From Cordilura impudica (Eukaryota; Arthropoda; Insecta; Diptera; Scathophagidae), in the NCBI GenBank assembly GCA_963682025.1, contig OY821518.1, forward strand, positions 122,025,648 to 122,089,647: DNA of 64,000 nucleotides. Reading direction: 5' to 3'. The notes beneath the pieces are model-generated. The model was not told where the DNA came from, searched no databases, and saw only the letters and a program-made list of their open reading frames with translations. Shown piece by piece: positions 44,970 to 56,242 of this stretch (the first letter of the stretch is position 1; the number at the start of each line of letters is the position of its first letter). A program made the translations under genes and the position numbers.

Positions 44970-45040
44970 CTAACAAATGTGTAGATTGAAAATATAACTA
45001 CAAGTTTTGACAAAGTTTTTCTAATCTACTGCATACTTAC
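44970..45040 (-). other. 71-base intron in the long-TIR transposase
   Basis: Donor AAAA/GTAAGTAT and acceptor TTTGTTAG/G on the minus strand. Splicing gives FIDGSCKSLKAVLLHN without a break, strong support for a real intron in the ancestral gene. Confidence 0.8.
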
Positions 45041-46162
45041 TTTTACATGACCCATCTATAAATAACCTCCAATCTTCTGGCAGATATTACTTCGTCAGCT
45101 TTAAAAAGCTGTTCAAATAACATAACATTATTTTCCCTTTGAAATGTGACTTTAAAGTCTTTTTCCACTATATGCCACTGTTTAAGCCGGGATGCCAAAA
45201 TCTCTGTTTGTCTCATTGACAGTCCCAAGTCACGAACAAGATCACGATAATCCTTATTTGATACTAAATGCTGTTCGTCCAAAGTTGTTTCAATTGGAGT
45301 AAACGTACTATCATTTTCCGTGTCATCAAAATTTTTGTCACTTGTTTTAGGTGTATTTTCAGCTTTTTCTACTTTACGTTTTGTTGGCTTACTTACAGTC
45401 AAAACATTAGCATATTGTATGCGTTCTCGTGTTTTATAGTGGTGACCAACTAACTTAGTTTGGCAGAAGTAGCAATCTTCTTCTTTATGGTAACTATGAT
45501 GATGCCATTGCATTGGAGTAGAAAACGTTAAAGTCCGTGTATTAAGTTTTTTAGGTTTCCAATGCTTAAGTACCGAAGAGCAAGTGGAGCAAACATACTC
45601 GGGTTCATACCATCTACTGTAAGAGTACGAGCGGTGAAAGAAGTTGTTAAAAGCTCTAACCACAGCCTTATTATTTTTCAAATTAAAACAATGTTTTTTG
45701 TCCACAAACAAACCGAATATGTAACAAAATTGATTTCGATTTTCACACATTTTGTTAAAGACAAAACTTTCACATAAACACGAAAAACATGGAAACATTG
45801 ATTTGAAATAAAAGTAATAAAACAAAGTAATGAAACAAGTACCTTACAGATCTTATGAAAAATAGTATCCACGTTTTTAATACTTCTTTTTTTCAACATA
45901 AAACTTTCTGAAATTCAAATGATTTCTATTAATATTTCACATAGAACATAATTTCACTTTTAATATCAGCACTTATCGAAAATATGTTACACATTTTTAA
46001 AATTTCTTTATATTTAACTATACCACGTGTTTTTTTTTAAATAAAAAGTAACTGTAAAAATATTTGCATATAAAACAGTTTATATACATAGCATATACTA
46101 GGAAAAATTATATCTGTATATTTAAATAAAAAAATTGTAACATTAACAATTATTAACCAATT

Positions 46163-46577
46163 TTAAAAAACAAAGTGTCAATTTAGTCATTACCAAATGC
46201 GCTTTCAAATAAAAATAATAAAAACATATGTTCCCAAACAATGTCTAGGAAAAAAAAGGCGCCTAAGTTGAAAAAGCTCACCAAAAAACTGGAAATTTGA
46301 AATATTTGGGGTATTATTTCCACATGGATTTGTTAAAAGTATAAATATATATATATATATATTTGGAAAGCATAGTTAGTCATCTTTCCAAAACCATTTA
46401 AAAGTTTAAAATCGACCTACAACTGAAAAAGTTAAAAATATTTAAGTCCATAAAGTCCTAAAAAAAAGTTTTTTGGACATAACTTCAGATTTTGAGGGTG
46501 TATCCAAAATTCTAAAAATGGGCAAATGATCTACTCAACAAGGCCTACCACCTACACTAGGTCTCTTCAAAAGTGCA
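46163..46577 (-). repeat. right arm of long terminal inverted repeat
   Basis: Inverted partner of 43388-43790. It contains a (TA)n tract near 46345-46362 that is longer than in the left arm. Confidence 0.85.
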
Positions 46578-46616
46578 TGAAATATTTTCTATTTTGTGAC
46601 ATAGTGTAATCATTTT

Positions 46617-47077
46617 TCTAACATAATAAAGAGGTCATATGTGTTTTTTTTTTTGTTTGTTTGTTTGCAGGCGGTTATCTCCGTAACTACTCATCTTACC
46701 TTCCTGAAATTTTCACAGGGTCTTACAGCGGATATGGGAGTACTACAGGCTGCAATCTTTTTAAATATTTTTGGTGGGCGTGGCATCTCCCATACAGAGT
46801 AAAGTTTAAATATCATATATATTAATATGATAGAGAAAGCTTTGCAAATTTGTCTCAGGTCATCTATTATTAACGTGAGTAGTCAGACAAAAAAATGGGC
46901 GGGATTGAACATATGCGCGTGGTACCTCTACACAAACTTAATATTAAATGTGATATATCTGAATTACTGTATTAGTGAGAGCCTTGGGACTTTGCGTAAG
47001 CCCTCTCATAACTCATAACGATTCGTGGGAGAGAGGGCAGTGGGAGGGTATAGCGAAGCACACCGGGTTACATCTAG
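46617..47077 (+). mobile_element. complete short non-autonomous Helitron (461 bases)
   Basis: TCTAACATAATAAAGAGGTC start, (TTTG)n, CGGTTATCTCCGTAACTACT, two internal units, and end GGTATAGCGAAGCACACCGG then GTTACATCTAG before T. Near twin of 6072-6504. It starts 40 bases after the long-TIR transposon. Confidence 0.8.
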
Positions 47078-47210
47078 TAATATTATAAAAACTAACCCTT
47101 TGTAAATTTTTTTTCTCACCTCTGGTAGAAAAATTTTAAAGTTTCACTAAAAATATTTGTTAGATAATTTTTGTCATCGCCACGACCCTGCTTGCAAATC
47201 GATTGCTAAC
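47078..47210 (+). repeat. fragment of an interspersed repeat shared with 56050-56240
   Basis: TAATATTATAAAAACTAACC, CTCTGGTAGAAAAATTTTAA, and GCCACGACCCTGCTTGCAAA match the reverse complement of 56050-56240. The start resembles a Helitron 5' end and overlaps the CTAG of the preceding Helitron. Confidence 0.65.
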
Positions 47211-47632
47211 GCGAACTACTACATATTAAGGAAAAATAAATAAATTAATGTTATTTTCAATCGAATAATGTTTAAAAATATGTTAATTTGATTTTCTAAT
47301 TGACTCATTTTAATACAAAAGCCATCAAAAATTGCATATTTTATTGAATATCACAACAGTTAGGACATGCTTGGACATGTTCTATATACTGTTGAACGCG
47401 TCCTGAAAAAACCTATCATGATATACCCATACTCGATATGTTGATCTGGAAAAAATTGAAATATTTTCAAAAAACTCAAAAATATACCTTTTCTAAAAAC
47501 GGTCCAGTTTGGAATGGGTTAACGCTAGACCAGAAATATTTTGGGAGTCGTTATAAAACTAACCAAGGTAGATTTCCTGGCGATGCATTTTTTCACTTTT
47601 TTTTTAGTCGCTCTAATGTACATACCATACAT
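47211..47632. other. unassigned
   Basis: A 72-codon frame overlaps this stretch without recognisable motif. Nothing else seen. Confidence 0.45.
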
Positions 47633-48103
47633 ATCGCACCTGTACCTCTAAAATGAGTCAACGCAAAATTTTTCAATTTTCACTTTTTGCAAGAAAACGA
47701 TACACAGTGGTCATATACTATATATCCACTGTAAATATCTAGTATATATCTAGTCTTTCACAAAAAAAAAAAAAAAAAAAAAAATATATATATACAGTTG
47801 TAACCCTCTTTGTGCTATATGAGTAGCTTCTTTAGAATCCGTTAAAAAGACATATTTTGAGTTGCACCCAAAAAACTTGTTATTTTTGACGATCACTGAA
47901 AAAATCGCAAAAACAGCTACTCTTGTATACTTATTATTCGCATTTCTTTACAATGAAACAACTGTTTTTATTATTAACAATTCTTTACAATGAAACAACT
48001 GTTTTTAAATTTTATAGTAAATATTAAAAAAAAAAACCGTTTTTTGCCTCTTCTGAAAATTTGTAAATTTTGAGTTGACTCACTTTAGAGGTACAGATGC
48101 GAT
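47633..48103. mobile_element. MITE-like element with ~39-base inverted ends (471 bases)
   Basis: The left end has CGCACCTGTACCTCTAAAAT then GAGTCAACGCAAAATTT; the right end is the complement of GCATCTGTACCTCTAAAGTG then AGTCAACTCAAAATTT. The interior is non-coding, with a long A-run at 47761-47783. It abuts repeat R on the right. The superfamily is unknown. Confidence 0.75.
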
Positions 48104-48109
48104 GTATTA

Positions 48110-49166
48110 AAAACAAAAAAATATACATATATTCTATACATGTATATTCATAATAACCGCATGTTAAAAATAAATCGGTATATTATTTTATTTATATAAA
48201 ATTCTCCAATATGTATTTTCTTTTGGGAAAATACATTTCTTTTGTATTAACAAACAGAGTATCTCTTCATTTTGCTCAGTGTTGCTATGCCACAGTAGAC
48301 GGCGCCTCAATTTTTGCTCTAATTAGCTTTGCAATCGTTATTTCTATCTTAATATGAATGTCAAAATTTTCCATTAGATATCAAACACGACAATGTTAAG
48401 AGTGTACATAGGGCTGGTCTTTTATTTCATACGTTTTTCCATTATTCTTTTACAAATATGACCATAAGTTTGGTATATTAATTTTTGTTGTGTTTACAAC
48501 ATAGGGTTACCGAGTTCATCAATGAGTTTTTTTTTTTTTGCTTTCAAAACAGTTCTACATAGACATATAAAATTATTTTGCTGCTTTACCTACAAAATAT
48601 CTGATTGCGGTTACATATAATTTTTAAAAATTGTTTATAATTTCTACAGCATTACAATTGACATAAATACAAAATTGCACCTTTTAAATTTTCCATTCTG
48701 AAAACTGAAATTCAGATTTCCAATTATATATTAGAAAATATCAATTGAATTTCAGGAAATCATACTAGAACGTCGGATATAATAACTTGAAATTTAGAAG
48801 ACAACAATTGAACTTTTAATATATAAATTGTATTCCTTAAACACAAATTGAAATTCAGAAAACACTAAATATGTTTACATTTAAAAAATCAACTGAATTA
48901 AAAAAAAACCAATTGAGATTGAGGAGACATTATTAGCATTTCAGGATAAGAAAATATTAATTTAATTCAATGAAGTTCGAAAACCTTAAATGATATTTCA
49001 GAATTACATAAATAAAGCGCAATTTGATGAGAATGTTATTTATATAATTATTTTTCACAATTTTTTTGGATGAAAATTTTCAGTTTTTCAGAAAATAAAG
49101 ATAGTAAATTATTTTTTTTTTTAAGTTTTTGGGACATTTGGTTTTTTCGTTTGGCATCCCTAATTT
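48110..49166 (-). repeat. repeat R, inverted copy
   Basis: Reverse complement of 54238-55870: for example TAATAACCGCATGTTAAAAA, GCTATGCCACAGTAGACGGC, and the end TTTGGCATCCCTAATTTGA. It lacks the ~650-base insertion present in the other copy. It is non-coding, and its family is not recognised. Confidence 0.8.
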
Positions 49167-49239
49167 GAACCAGTGTTCAAGCTATATTCAAAATTTGACT
49201 TCATGGTAGGCAAGGTTAAACCCTAATCATTTAAAAAAA

Positions 49240-49985
49240 AATGTCGAGTCTTTCCCTTTTATAGTACACCAGTTATATGATATTAGATATCTACTTCACA
49301 TGGGCTGTGCTACGCCCACTGCTTCGATTACGCCCATTTTTTTGTTGTTCAACTAATCATACAAAGAACCTATGGGCTCACGCAAAGCCACAAAGCTCTC
49401 TCTTTTACCGTACTCCAGACTAACGACATTAAATAGTTAATTTGCATGGGGAGTACCACGCTCATTGGTGTGAATCCCCCAATTTTTTGTCCCACTACTC
49501 ATACTAAGATCTAATGGGGTCGTGCCAAGTGTCAAAGCTTCCCTTTTTTAGTACAAAAGTTACATGATATCTTATATTTACTTTGTACGGGCGATACTGC
49601 CCATTTTTGTCCGACTACTCACATTAATAATAGGTGACATCAGACATATTTGAAAAGCTATCTCTATCACAGTACTCGAGATATATAATATTGAATTATT
49701 TCTTGCACTTATCCGATCCCGCCGTTTCCGGCGTAGCTACTAATATTAACAATAGGTGACCTCACACAAACTTGCAAAACTCTCCCTATCATAGTACTCA
49801 ATATATATGATATTAAAAATTTACTTTGTGTGGGAAGTGCCACGCCCACTAAAAATATTTAAAAAATTATAGCCTACAGCACTTCCCATATCAGATGCGT
49901 AGTTACGGAGATTACCTCCTAGAAACAAACAAACAAACAATCAATCAAACAAACACACATTACCTCTTCATTATATTGGTATAGA
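49240..49985 (-). mobile_element. Helitron, 5' part
   Basis: The minus strand starts TCTATACCAATATAATGAAG then AGGTAATGTGTGTTTG, then internal units (CCACGCCCACT, TACCACGCTCATTGG and others at about 140-base spacing). It stops near a poly(A) at 49240 with no CTAG. Confidence 0.75.
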
Positions 49986-51049
49986 TGAAGAAAAAATCGA
50001 ATTATTTTTAATATGTTTTTAGAGTGGCCCTTAAAAATTAAAATGAGATTTTTGGGAGTCTTGCCATATAACCTAATAAATCTAAAGTTTGGGGAAAACT
50101 GGATGAAAAAAGTTTCGCTGGATATCGATTGAAAATTTTAAGTGTGTTTATATGGGGAAAATATGACTTTGTTCAGAATTTTGTTCAAGTTTTAAAAAAT
50201 TGTCTTAAAGAAAATTTAAAAAAAATGGACCAAAAAATAATTTGACATAATTAAGCCATTTGGACTTGGGATCACATATGACCCCAAGCTATTGAAAGAC
50301 AATTTATTCAAAAAATTCCGACTTGAATTAAAAAAAAACGTAAATACCTAAAGGTCATTAATTGTTCTATTAAACTAGATCAAACCCTTGCTATAGGTTG
50401 GGAAATAAAATTGTGCAATATTTTAAGAAAACTTACCCTTATGTGCTCCTAGGGTTAAAACTATCCAAAATTTAATAGTAATTGCAAAATATTTTAATTT
50501 TTTGACTTAGTCGTTCTAAACTAGCTTGAGGTGTTTTGGGGCGCCAAGTCCAAATGAGTTAATGACGTCAAATTACTTTTTTCACTAACCCATAGTTATA
50601 ACGATGAAATAAAACATTTTAAAGTAGAAAACTGACAAATTTTTGATACAATGTATTCAGAAAGAGTATATATACTCAGTATTTAACAAAAAAACCCATT
50701 TTTCTCGAAATTCACAAAAATAAATCCTGTAATAAATATCTCAAAGTTGTCTATAGAGTGAAAACATTTAAAAAAAATTAAAAATAAAAAAATAACAAAA
50801 TACATGTTTCAGTTCGTTCCTTATTAGTGCTATTCCAAGAAAATTAATTTTTGTGAAGAAATCTTTATTACTTTATTATTTCAATTTCAATTCGTTCTTT
50901 ATGTAACATTTATCAGTTATTATTTTTTTTTTCTTAAAGAGTTTAGGATACATATTCCTTTTCTGCTTAAATATATTTAACAATAATGTATAATGTATTG
51001 AATCTACATAATAAAACCGTATTGATTATTATTTTTTTTTTTGGTTTTA
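49986..51049. other. A+T-rich, nothing recognised
   Basis: Contains phrases such as CTTGGGATCACATATGACCC (50270) and GGGGCGCCAAGTCCAAATGA (50540) that might be decayed repeat. No gene found. Confidence 0.45.
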
Positions 51050-52135
51050 TTTTTAAGATAAAAAGTTTAGGGGTTAAGGATAAAATTATGATGAGATAAG
51101 CCATTAATGTGGATAAATTCCGAATTAACACATTTGGAATTGAAGTTTATTGTAAGTCGTTCAATCTTGTTTACCACGAGATCAACGTTGGCTAATGTGT
51201 GTAGTCGTTGTGTTGAGTAATGCCAAGGTAAATTGTATATCATTTTTAATAATTTGTTTTGAGCAATCTGTACATTTTTAATATGACACTGCGCAGCAGT
51301 AGACCAAACTGGAACAGCGTAAAATATTACGGCGTTGAAGATAGATTTTAGTATTAGACTTTTTAATGTTTTTAATGTTGAGGTTGGAGTTCCTGTTTAT
51401 TAATAAATACAAAAGCCTTGTTAGCTTTTTAACTTTGTCAATAATATATGCTACGTAATGTTTGAATTTAAGTTTGGGATCCAAAATAACGCCTAAATAT
51501 TTTACTGTGTTTAACCAGGGTACTGAACAGTTGTTGCAAGAAATGGAGGTTTGGGGTAATAAAAACCGTTGACACCTTCTGGTGAAATATATTGCTATGG
51601 TCTTTTGTGAATTGAAAAGAATTTTCCTTTTTTTAAAATAGTTATTAGCATCAGATAACGCTGTTTGTAAGTTGCATAGAACATCAGTCATAGAGTTAAC
51701 ACAACCTCCTAGAGAGGGGAAGTCAGCTGTATATATATTGTACAATATTGGTGAAAGGCAGGAGCCCTGAGGGTATCCCGCTACTATATCAGTCTTTGTT
51801 GAGCATTTGGAGCCAGTGAAAACATTAAAAGATCTCTCTGATAGATGACTTTGTATAATTTTAATTACTTGAATTGGAATGTTAGATCTCATCATTTTAT
51901 ATATAAGGCCATTATGCCAGATAGAATCGAATGCTGCTTTGATGTCTAATAGTATTATCCCCGTTGATTTTCCATTTATGAAATTTGAATTGACCAAGTT
52001 TCGTATTCTGACTGAATGGTATTACGCTCCTTGCGGAAGCCAAATTTTTGAGTCGGCAGTATATTTTCAATAAAGTCGATAAGTTTTTCTTTAATGACTT
52101 TTTCTAATATCTTGCTTAGTGATGATAAGAGACTT
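51050..52135 (-). pseudogene. jockey-like LINE reverse transcriptase, 5' truncated relic
   Basis: Minus strand: SKILEKVIKEKLIDFIENIL and FGFRK (52130-52030), LVNSNFINGKSTGIILLDIK and AAFDSIWHNGLIYKM (first RT Asp), SERSFNVFTGSKCSTK, VAGYPQGSCLSPILYNIYTAD, then directly GGCVNSMTDVLCNLQTALSDA, so the YADD strand has been deleted. Next come VKYLGVILDPKLKFKHYV and, in another frame to about 51060, IYNLPWHYSTQRLHTLANVD and LVVNKIERL, the usual jockey C-terminus. It ends in an A-rich stretch at about 51035. It is a dead, 5'-truncated copy. Confidence 0.85.
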
Positions 52136-53715
52136 AATTACTTTTTAACTAACAAATTTCATTACTTTAGATCAGGCAAAGCAAACGTTGTGCTACGGTC
52201 AGATTAGCAAGCTATAGTCTCTTTTTTTTAAGGAAATATTACTACGCTAAGTACATAAATTTTGTAAAAAAAATATTTAGTATAACAACGGAAATGGTGT
52301 TATTTATATATTATTTTTTGTGCTTTACATATGTTTGTTGTCTATGTGTCTTTGCAGCTTTTTCTGTTCATGTTTGTTGTCAAAATACATTGTTAGCATT
52401 TTTGCAAACATACTACTGATGAACATTTCCACATATGTATTTATTTCTTTGCTTTAAATATTGCTTATGAAATATTACAGAGTTTTTCTAAATATTTCAA
52501 ACATTTATTTATTTTGATACTTATTTTCTCTCTAAAGAACAAAATTCGGTATTCATAAGCATATTTGTTTGTGAGTTAGCTTGATGTTTATTTGAAAGTA
52601 AGTAACTTTTTTATAGACTCGAAATGTTACTTACGCATTGCTTTTGCAACAGTTGTAAGCAGGTATCACAGCAGCGAATGTAAAAAAAAACATATATTTC
52701 AGGAATTCAATAACATTACAATATATCACGATATTCATTTTTAGGTCATAAAATAAATACAGAAACGTTTTTGTGGATACATAAATATTAATCTATTTAC
52801 CTTAAAGAACAAATTGAATTAGTTGGAGGTATATTTGATTGTATATACTTATATATTTTGAGAAGAAAAATTGGTTTGCTATTTCTGTTTTTATTCATAT
52901 TTATTTACCCATCCATTTATTATTGGGCATTGTTATGTAGGACTGCTTAACGTTCTGGTATTTTACTGGCCAATCAACTAATTGATGCGGACATAAGCAC
53001 TTGAAGTTGATGACAATAAATATAATATATCTTAATTATGTGACAGAATCATGTCAGGAAGGACTATTTATTCTTTGTCGTTGTAAAAAAAACATAAGAT
53101 ATTTAATTGATTTGGCAGTGTGCTGTCATTTACAACAAACAATTTGAGACATCTTTATAACCTATCAGCATCATAATAAAATTAGAACAAATTGATGATA
53201 TTTCTGCAGAAAATAAAAATATTAATGGTGAAGATATATATAATGTCGAGGTACAAATAATCGAAATTATGTTGGTTCCGCACATAGCTTTTCAGCGAGT
53301 AATTTATTTATATCTGAAATGTAATCGGAAATATTTTCAATAAAAAAATATATTAATAATATATTTGTCGATATATTCATTGAATAGAGTATAATGATTG
53401 ATCACCTTATTATTGGCATAGGCATAGCGTTTTAATCCAGTCGTCATTTGTTTCTTCGATAATAGACAATTCTGCTTGCAATTACAAAATGAGTTTTCAG
53501 CTTTCGGAAACATTTGTTGTGGTGTGACGCTGATTTTGAAATTCAAACAGGAGTTAAAAATATAAACCCCCAAAAATTCTCCAGGTTATGATAATATAGA
53601 TACCAACATTTTAAAACCATTTCCAAAAAAGCGTTTATCCTTGCTATCTTTGTATTTAGTCCACTATTATGACTGGCTCGCACAGGTGCATTAGGGTGAG
53701 AGCGGTTTGTATGAA
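52136..53715. other. A+T-rich, no gene supported
   Basis: Two minus-strand stretches look faintly codon-like: 53573-53337, with FCNCKQNC, and 53350-53250, reading ENISDYISDINKLLAEKLC in another frame. Without a matching family I do not call a gene. No repeat ends seen. Confidence 0.4.
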
Positions 53716-53860
53716 AACAAGTAAGAGTGTTAAATTCGGCTGTGCCGAATCTTTGATACCCTCCACCTCGGTTTGAGTATTGATAATAAATGTAAACAAA
53801 ATATTGGAAAATGTAAACAATTTGCTAAACTTAATACCAAATTATTTCAGCAAATTCTTT
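53716..53860 (+). mobile_element. Helentron-like end, third copy (short)
   Basis: AACAAGTAAGAGTGTTAAAT, the palindrome ATTCGGCTGTGCCGAAT, then TTTGATACCCTCCACC. Similarity to 21111 and 62513 fades within about 150 bases, and no zinc-finger segment follows. Confidence 0.65.
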
Positions 53861-54237
53861 GGGTTGGTTTTCGGATTTATTTCGGTGTTTACTTTTTGGT
53901 CATTGTGGTTGCTGATCGGCATAAATTTAGGTTATATACCTATATGCATGCGTTTCCGGTTATATGACATAACTTCTCGTTTGATTTAGTTTTTGCTAAT
54001 TAAATAGCTCGCCCTAAACTCCACTGCAAAGGTAATGGTTGTGTAGGATGGCTACATGCAGTAAGTCGTGCTAATTGGAGATGGCTGTATAGTTTCTTTT
54101 AACTGGCCAAATATTTCTTCAATACGGCCTTATAGGTCGGATGGAGTAACAAGATAATAACCAAAAAAAAACACTCTCAACTTTTTTTATTAAAATATTT
54201 GGAAAACATAGAGAATAAATTTATAATAATAATAAAT
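53861..54237. other. unassigned
   Basis: No motif or repeat recognised. TAATTAAATAGCTCGCCCTA is locally less A+T-rich. Confidence 0.4.
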
Positions 54238-55915
54238 AATCAAATTAGGGATGCCAAACGCAAAAAACCAAATGTCCCAAACATTTTAAATAAAATAATT
54301 TGATATCTTTATTTTCTGAAAAACTTCAAATTTTCATCCAAAAAAAAATTGTGAAAAATAATATATAAAAAATAACATTCTCATCAAATTGCGTTTATTT
54401 ATGTAACAGTTTTTGTTTTCGCAATTCTTAAATATCATTTGAGGTTTTCTAAAATTCATTGAATTTAAATCAATGTTTTCTGTAGTCCGATTCTGAAAAT
54501 TTCAACGATCCGACAATGGCAAAATATATCGACAGCTATTGTTATTTGCACTAAGGATTAAGTGATTCACTAAGCACATACATCTTAACGACAGTCGACA
54601 AATCTATTTTTCTATTTATTTAAATTGTAAACGAGTGGCATCTCTGTCAAAATAAGCGAAAAACACAAAGAAGAATAGAAAAAACAAATTACTTCGTGTT
54701 TGACAGTATGAGTTTATGTTTATGTTTAATATCTCTATTTTTTTACTAATATTTCTGTTTATTTATTTGAAAATGATATAATGAATTAAATATGCTATTT
54801 AATTTTTTTGTTTATATAAAAAAGTTTTTTAATAGAAGCAAAATATTTTCACTATTTTATGATTTTTATTTATGTATGACGACATTTCAACATAAAAATT
54901 TAAGTTTTTATCGATTGAATAAACAACACAAAAATTGTTGTCGTTTAGATAACGACAACAGCTGACTTTAATAATAGCGAATATCGTTTAAAAATTTTAC
55001 TGATAATTTTGCTATTTCCTTTTTTTAACGATTCGACTATCGTTAAAAGAAGTTACTGAAAAGCTATTATGCCAATGCCAATATTTTTTTTAAATGTAAA
55101 CATTTTTTAAATGTAAACATATTTGGTGTTTTTTTTTTTTTTTTGGAATTTCAATTTGTGTTTAACGAATAAAGTTTATATATTAAAGATACAATTGATG
55201 TCGTCTAAATTTAAAATTATTTCCGACGTTTTGATATGATTTTCTGAAATTCAATTAATATTTTCTAATATATAATTTGAAATTTTAATTACAGTTTTTA
55301 GAATTGATATATTCTAAAATTTGAATGGAAAATTTAAAAATTGCAATTTTGTATTTATGCTTTAGTAATTATAAACAATTTTTAAAAATTAGATGTAATC
55401 GCAATCAGATATTTTGTAGATAAAGCAGAATAATAATTCTATATAACTATGTAGAACTGCTTTGAAAGCAAAAAACTCATTGATGAACTCGGTAACTCTA
55501 TTTTGTAAAGACAACAAAAAGTTAATATACCAAACTTATGTTCATATTTGTAAAAGAATAATGAAAATACGTATGAAATAAAAGACCGGCCCGTATATAC
55601 TCTTAACATTGTTCTGTATGATATCCTGGTGAAAATATTAACATTCATGTTAAAATAGAAATAACTATTGCAAAGCTAATTAGAACAAACAAAAATTGTG
55701 GCGCCATCTACTGTGGCATAGTCACGCTGAGCAAAATGAAGTCACACTCTGTTAATGCAAAAGTAATGTATTTTCCCCACAACAAAATATTGCAGAATTT
55801 TATGTAAATAAAATAATATACCGACATATTTCTAACATGCAGTTGTTATGGATATACATATATAATATATGTATATTATTTGTATTATTTAATATGTTTA
55901 TATAAATTTAGAAAT
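54238..55915 (+). repeat. repeat R, direct copy with insertion
   Basis: It begins ATCAAATTAGGGATGCCAAA, followed by CCAAATGTCCCAAACATTTT. It runs in inverted correspondence with 48110-49166, includes GGCGCCATCTACTGTGGCAT, and ends beyond GTTATGGATATACATATATA. It carries an extra ~650 bases (54487-55137). It also contains the empty site for the transposon at 23778. Confidence 0.8.
54487..55137. mobile_element. unidentified insertion in repeat R
   Basis: Absent from the inverted copy of R. It contains repeated short inverted phrases around TTAACGA/TCGTTAA and GACAACAGCTGAC, and is preceded by GATTCTGAAAATTTCAACGA. Ends and target duplication are not resolved, and no coding capacity is seen. 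Confidence 0.55.
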
Positions 55916-56049
55916 AAATTGATACATAAATTTTTTTTTTCCTATATTTACATTGTTTTTTTTTTTATTAACAACTAGGTATTTTAGCATTATTTGCTTC
56001 AGATGTTGGTGAATTTTTACTCCCTTTTTATTAACTCGTAGTATCTGCT

Positions 56050-56240
56050 TGTCGAAAAAATTTTGGATCGATTTTAACCAATTTCCCGCGAGCCATTCGA
56101 TCTGAGATTTTGCAGGCAGGCTCGTGGTAATAACAGAAATGATCTAACAAGTTTTTAGTGTGATGCCAAAACAATGGAAACTTTTAAAATTTTCTACCAG
56201 AGTTAATAGAAAAATGTACAAAGGGTTAGTTTTTATTATA
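56050..56240 (-). repeat. interspersed repeat fragment (partner of 47078-47210)
   Basis: The reverse complement shares AAAAACTAACCCTTTGTACA, CTCTGGTAGAAAATTTTAAA and CACGAGCCTGCC with 47078-47210. It lies directly beside the 3' end of the INE-1-like copy at 56243. Confidence 0.65.
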
Positions 56241-56242
56241 TT

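Larger units (their letters stand above)
44062..45825 (-). pseudogene. unclassified DDE-like transposase with two introns (pseudogene)
   Basis: Exon 1 (about 45825-45041): Cys-rich start (CENRNQFCYIFG, EYVCSTCSSVL, DCYFCQTKLVGHH), a Lys/Glu/Thr linker, and DYRDLVRDLGLSMRQTEILASRL. After a frameshift near 45090 it reads DWRLFIDGSCK, the likely first Asp. A 71-base GT-AG intron (45040-44970) joins it to exon 2 (44969-44508): LKAVLLHNRNELPSVPIAYA, MKETYTTMEKN, KFPCYLCEWNSRG, LPPLHLKLGYMKQFVK. A 72-base intron (44507-44436) joins exon 3: VFVGPQIRK, CRMSIKIHFLNVFPNNLG, SDEQGERFHQEI and MLANYCWSLKRETDD. In-frame stops lie at 44350-44352 and 44064-44062. I recall this family as common, unnamed, repeat-encoded proteins of insects and cnidarians. 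Its position between long inverted repeats supports a transposase role. Confidence 0.7.
43388..46577 (-). mobile_element. DNA transposon with ~0.4-kb terminal inverted repeats, superfamily unknown
   Basis: The left arm 43388-43790 and right arm 46163-46577 are inverted copies. They begin TGCACTTTTGAAGAGACCTA and share GTAGGCCTTGTTGAGTAGAT, CACCCTCAAAATCTGAAGT and TTTCAAATTTCCAGTTTTTT, among others. A three-exon transposase-like gene fills the middle. TG flanks both ends, which may be a 2-base target duplication or chance. The element is about 3.2 kb. Confidence 0.85.

Noticed and set aside
53240..53573. Possible host exons on the minus strand, with FCNCKQNC recalling cysteine-rich channel loops
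   Set aside because: Short, in two different frames, no splice context I trust and no family match beyond the cysteine spacing.
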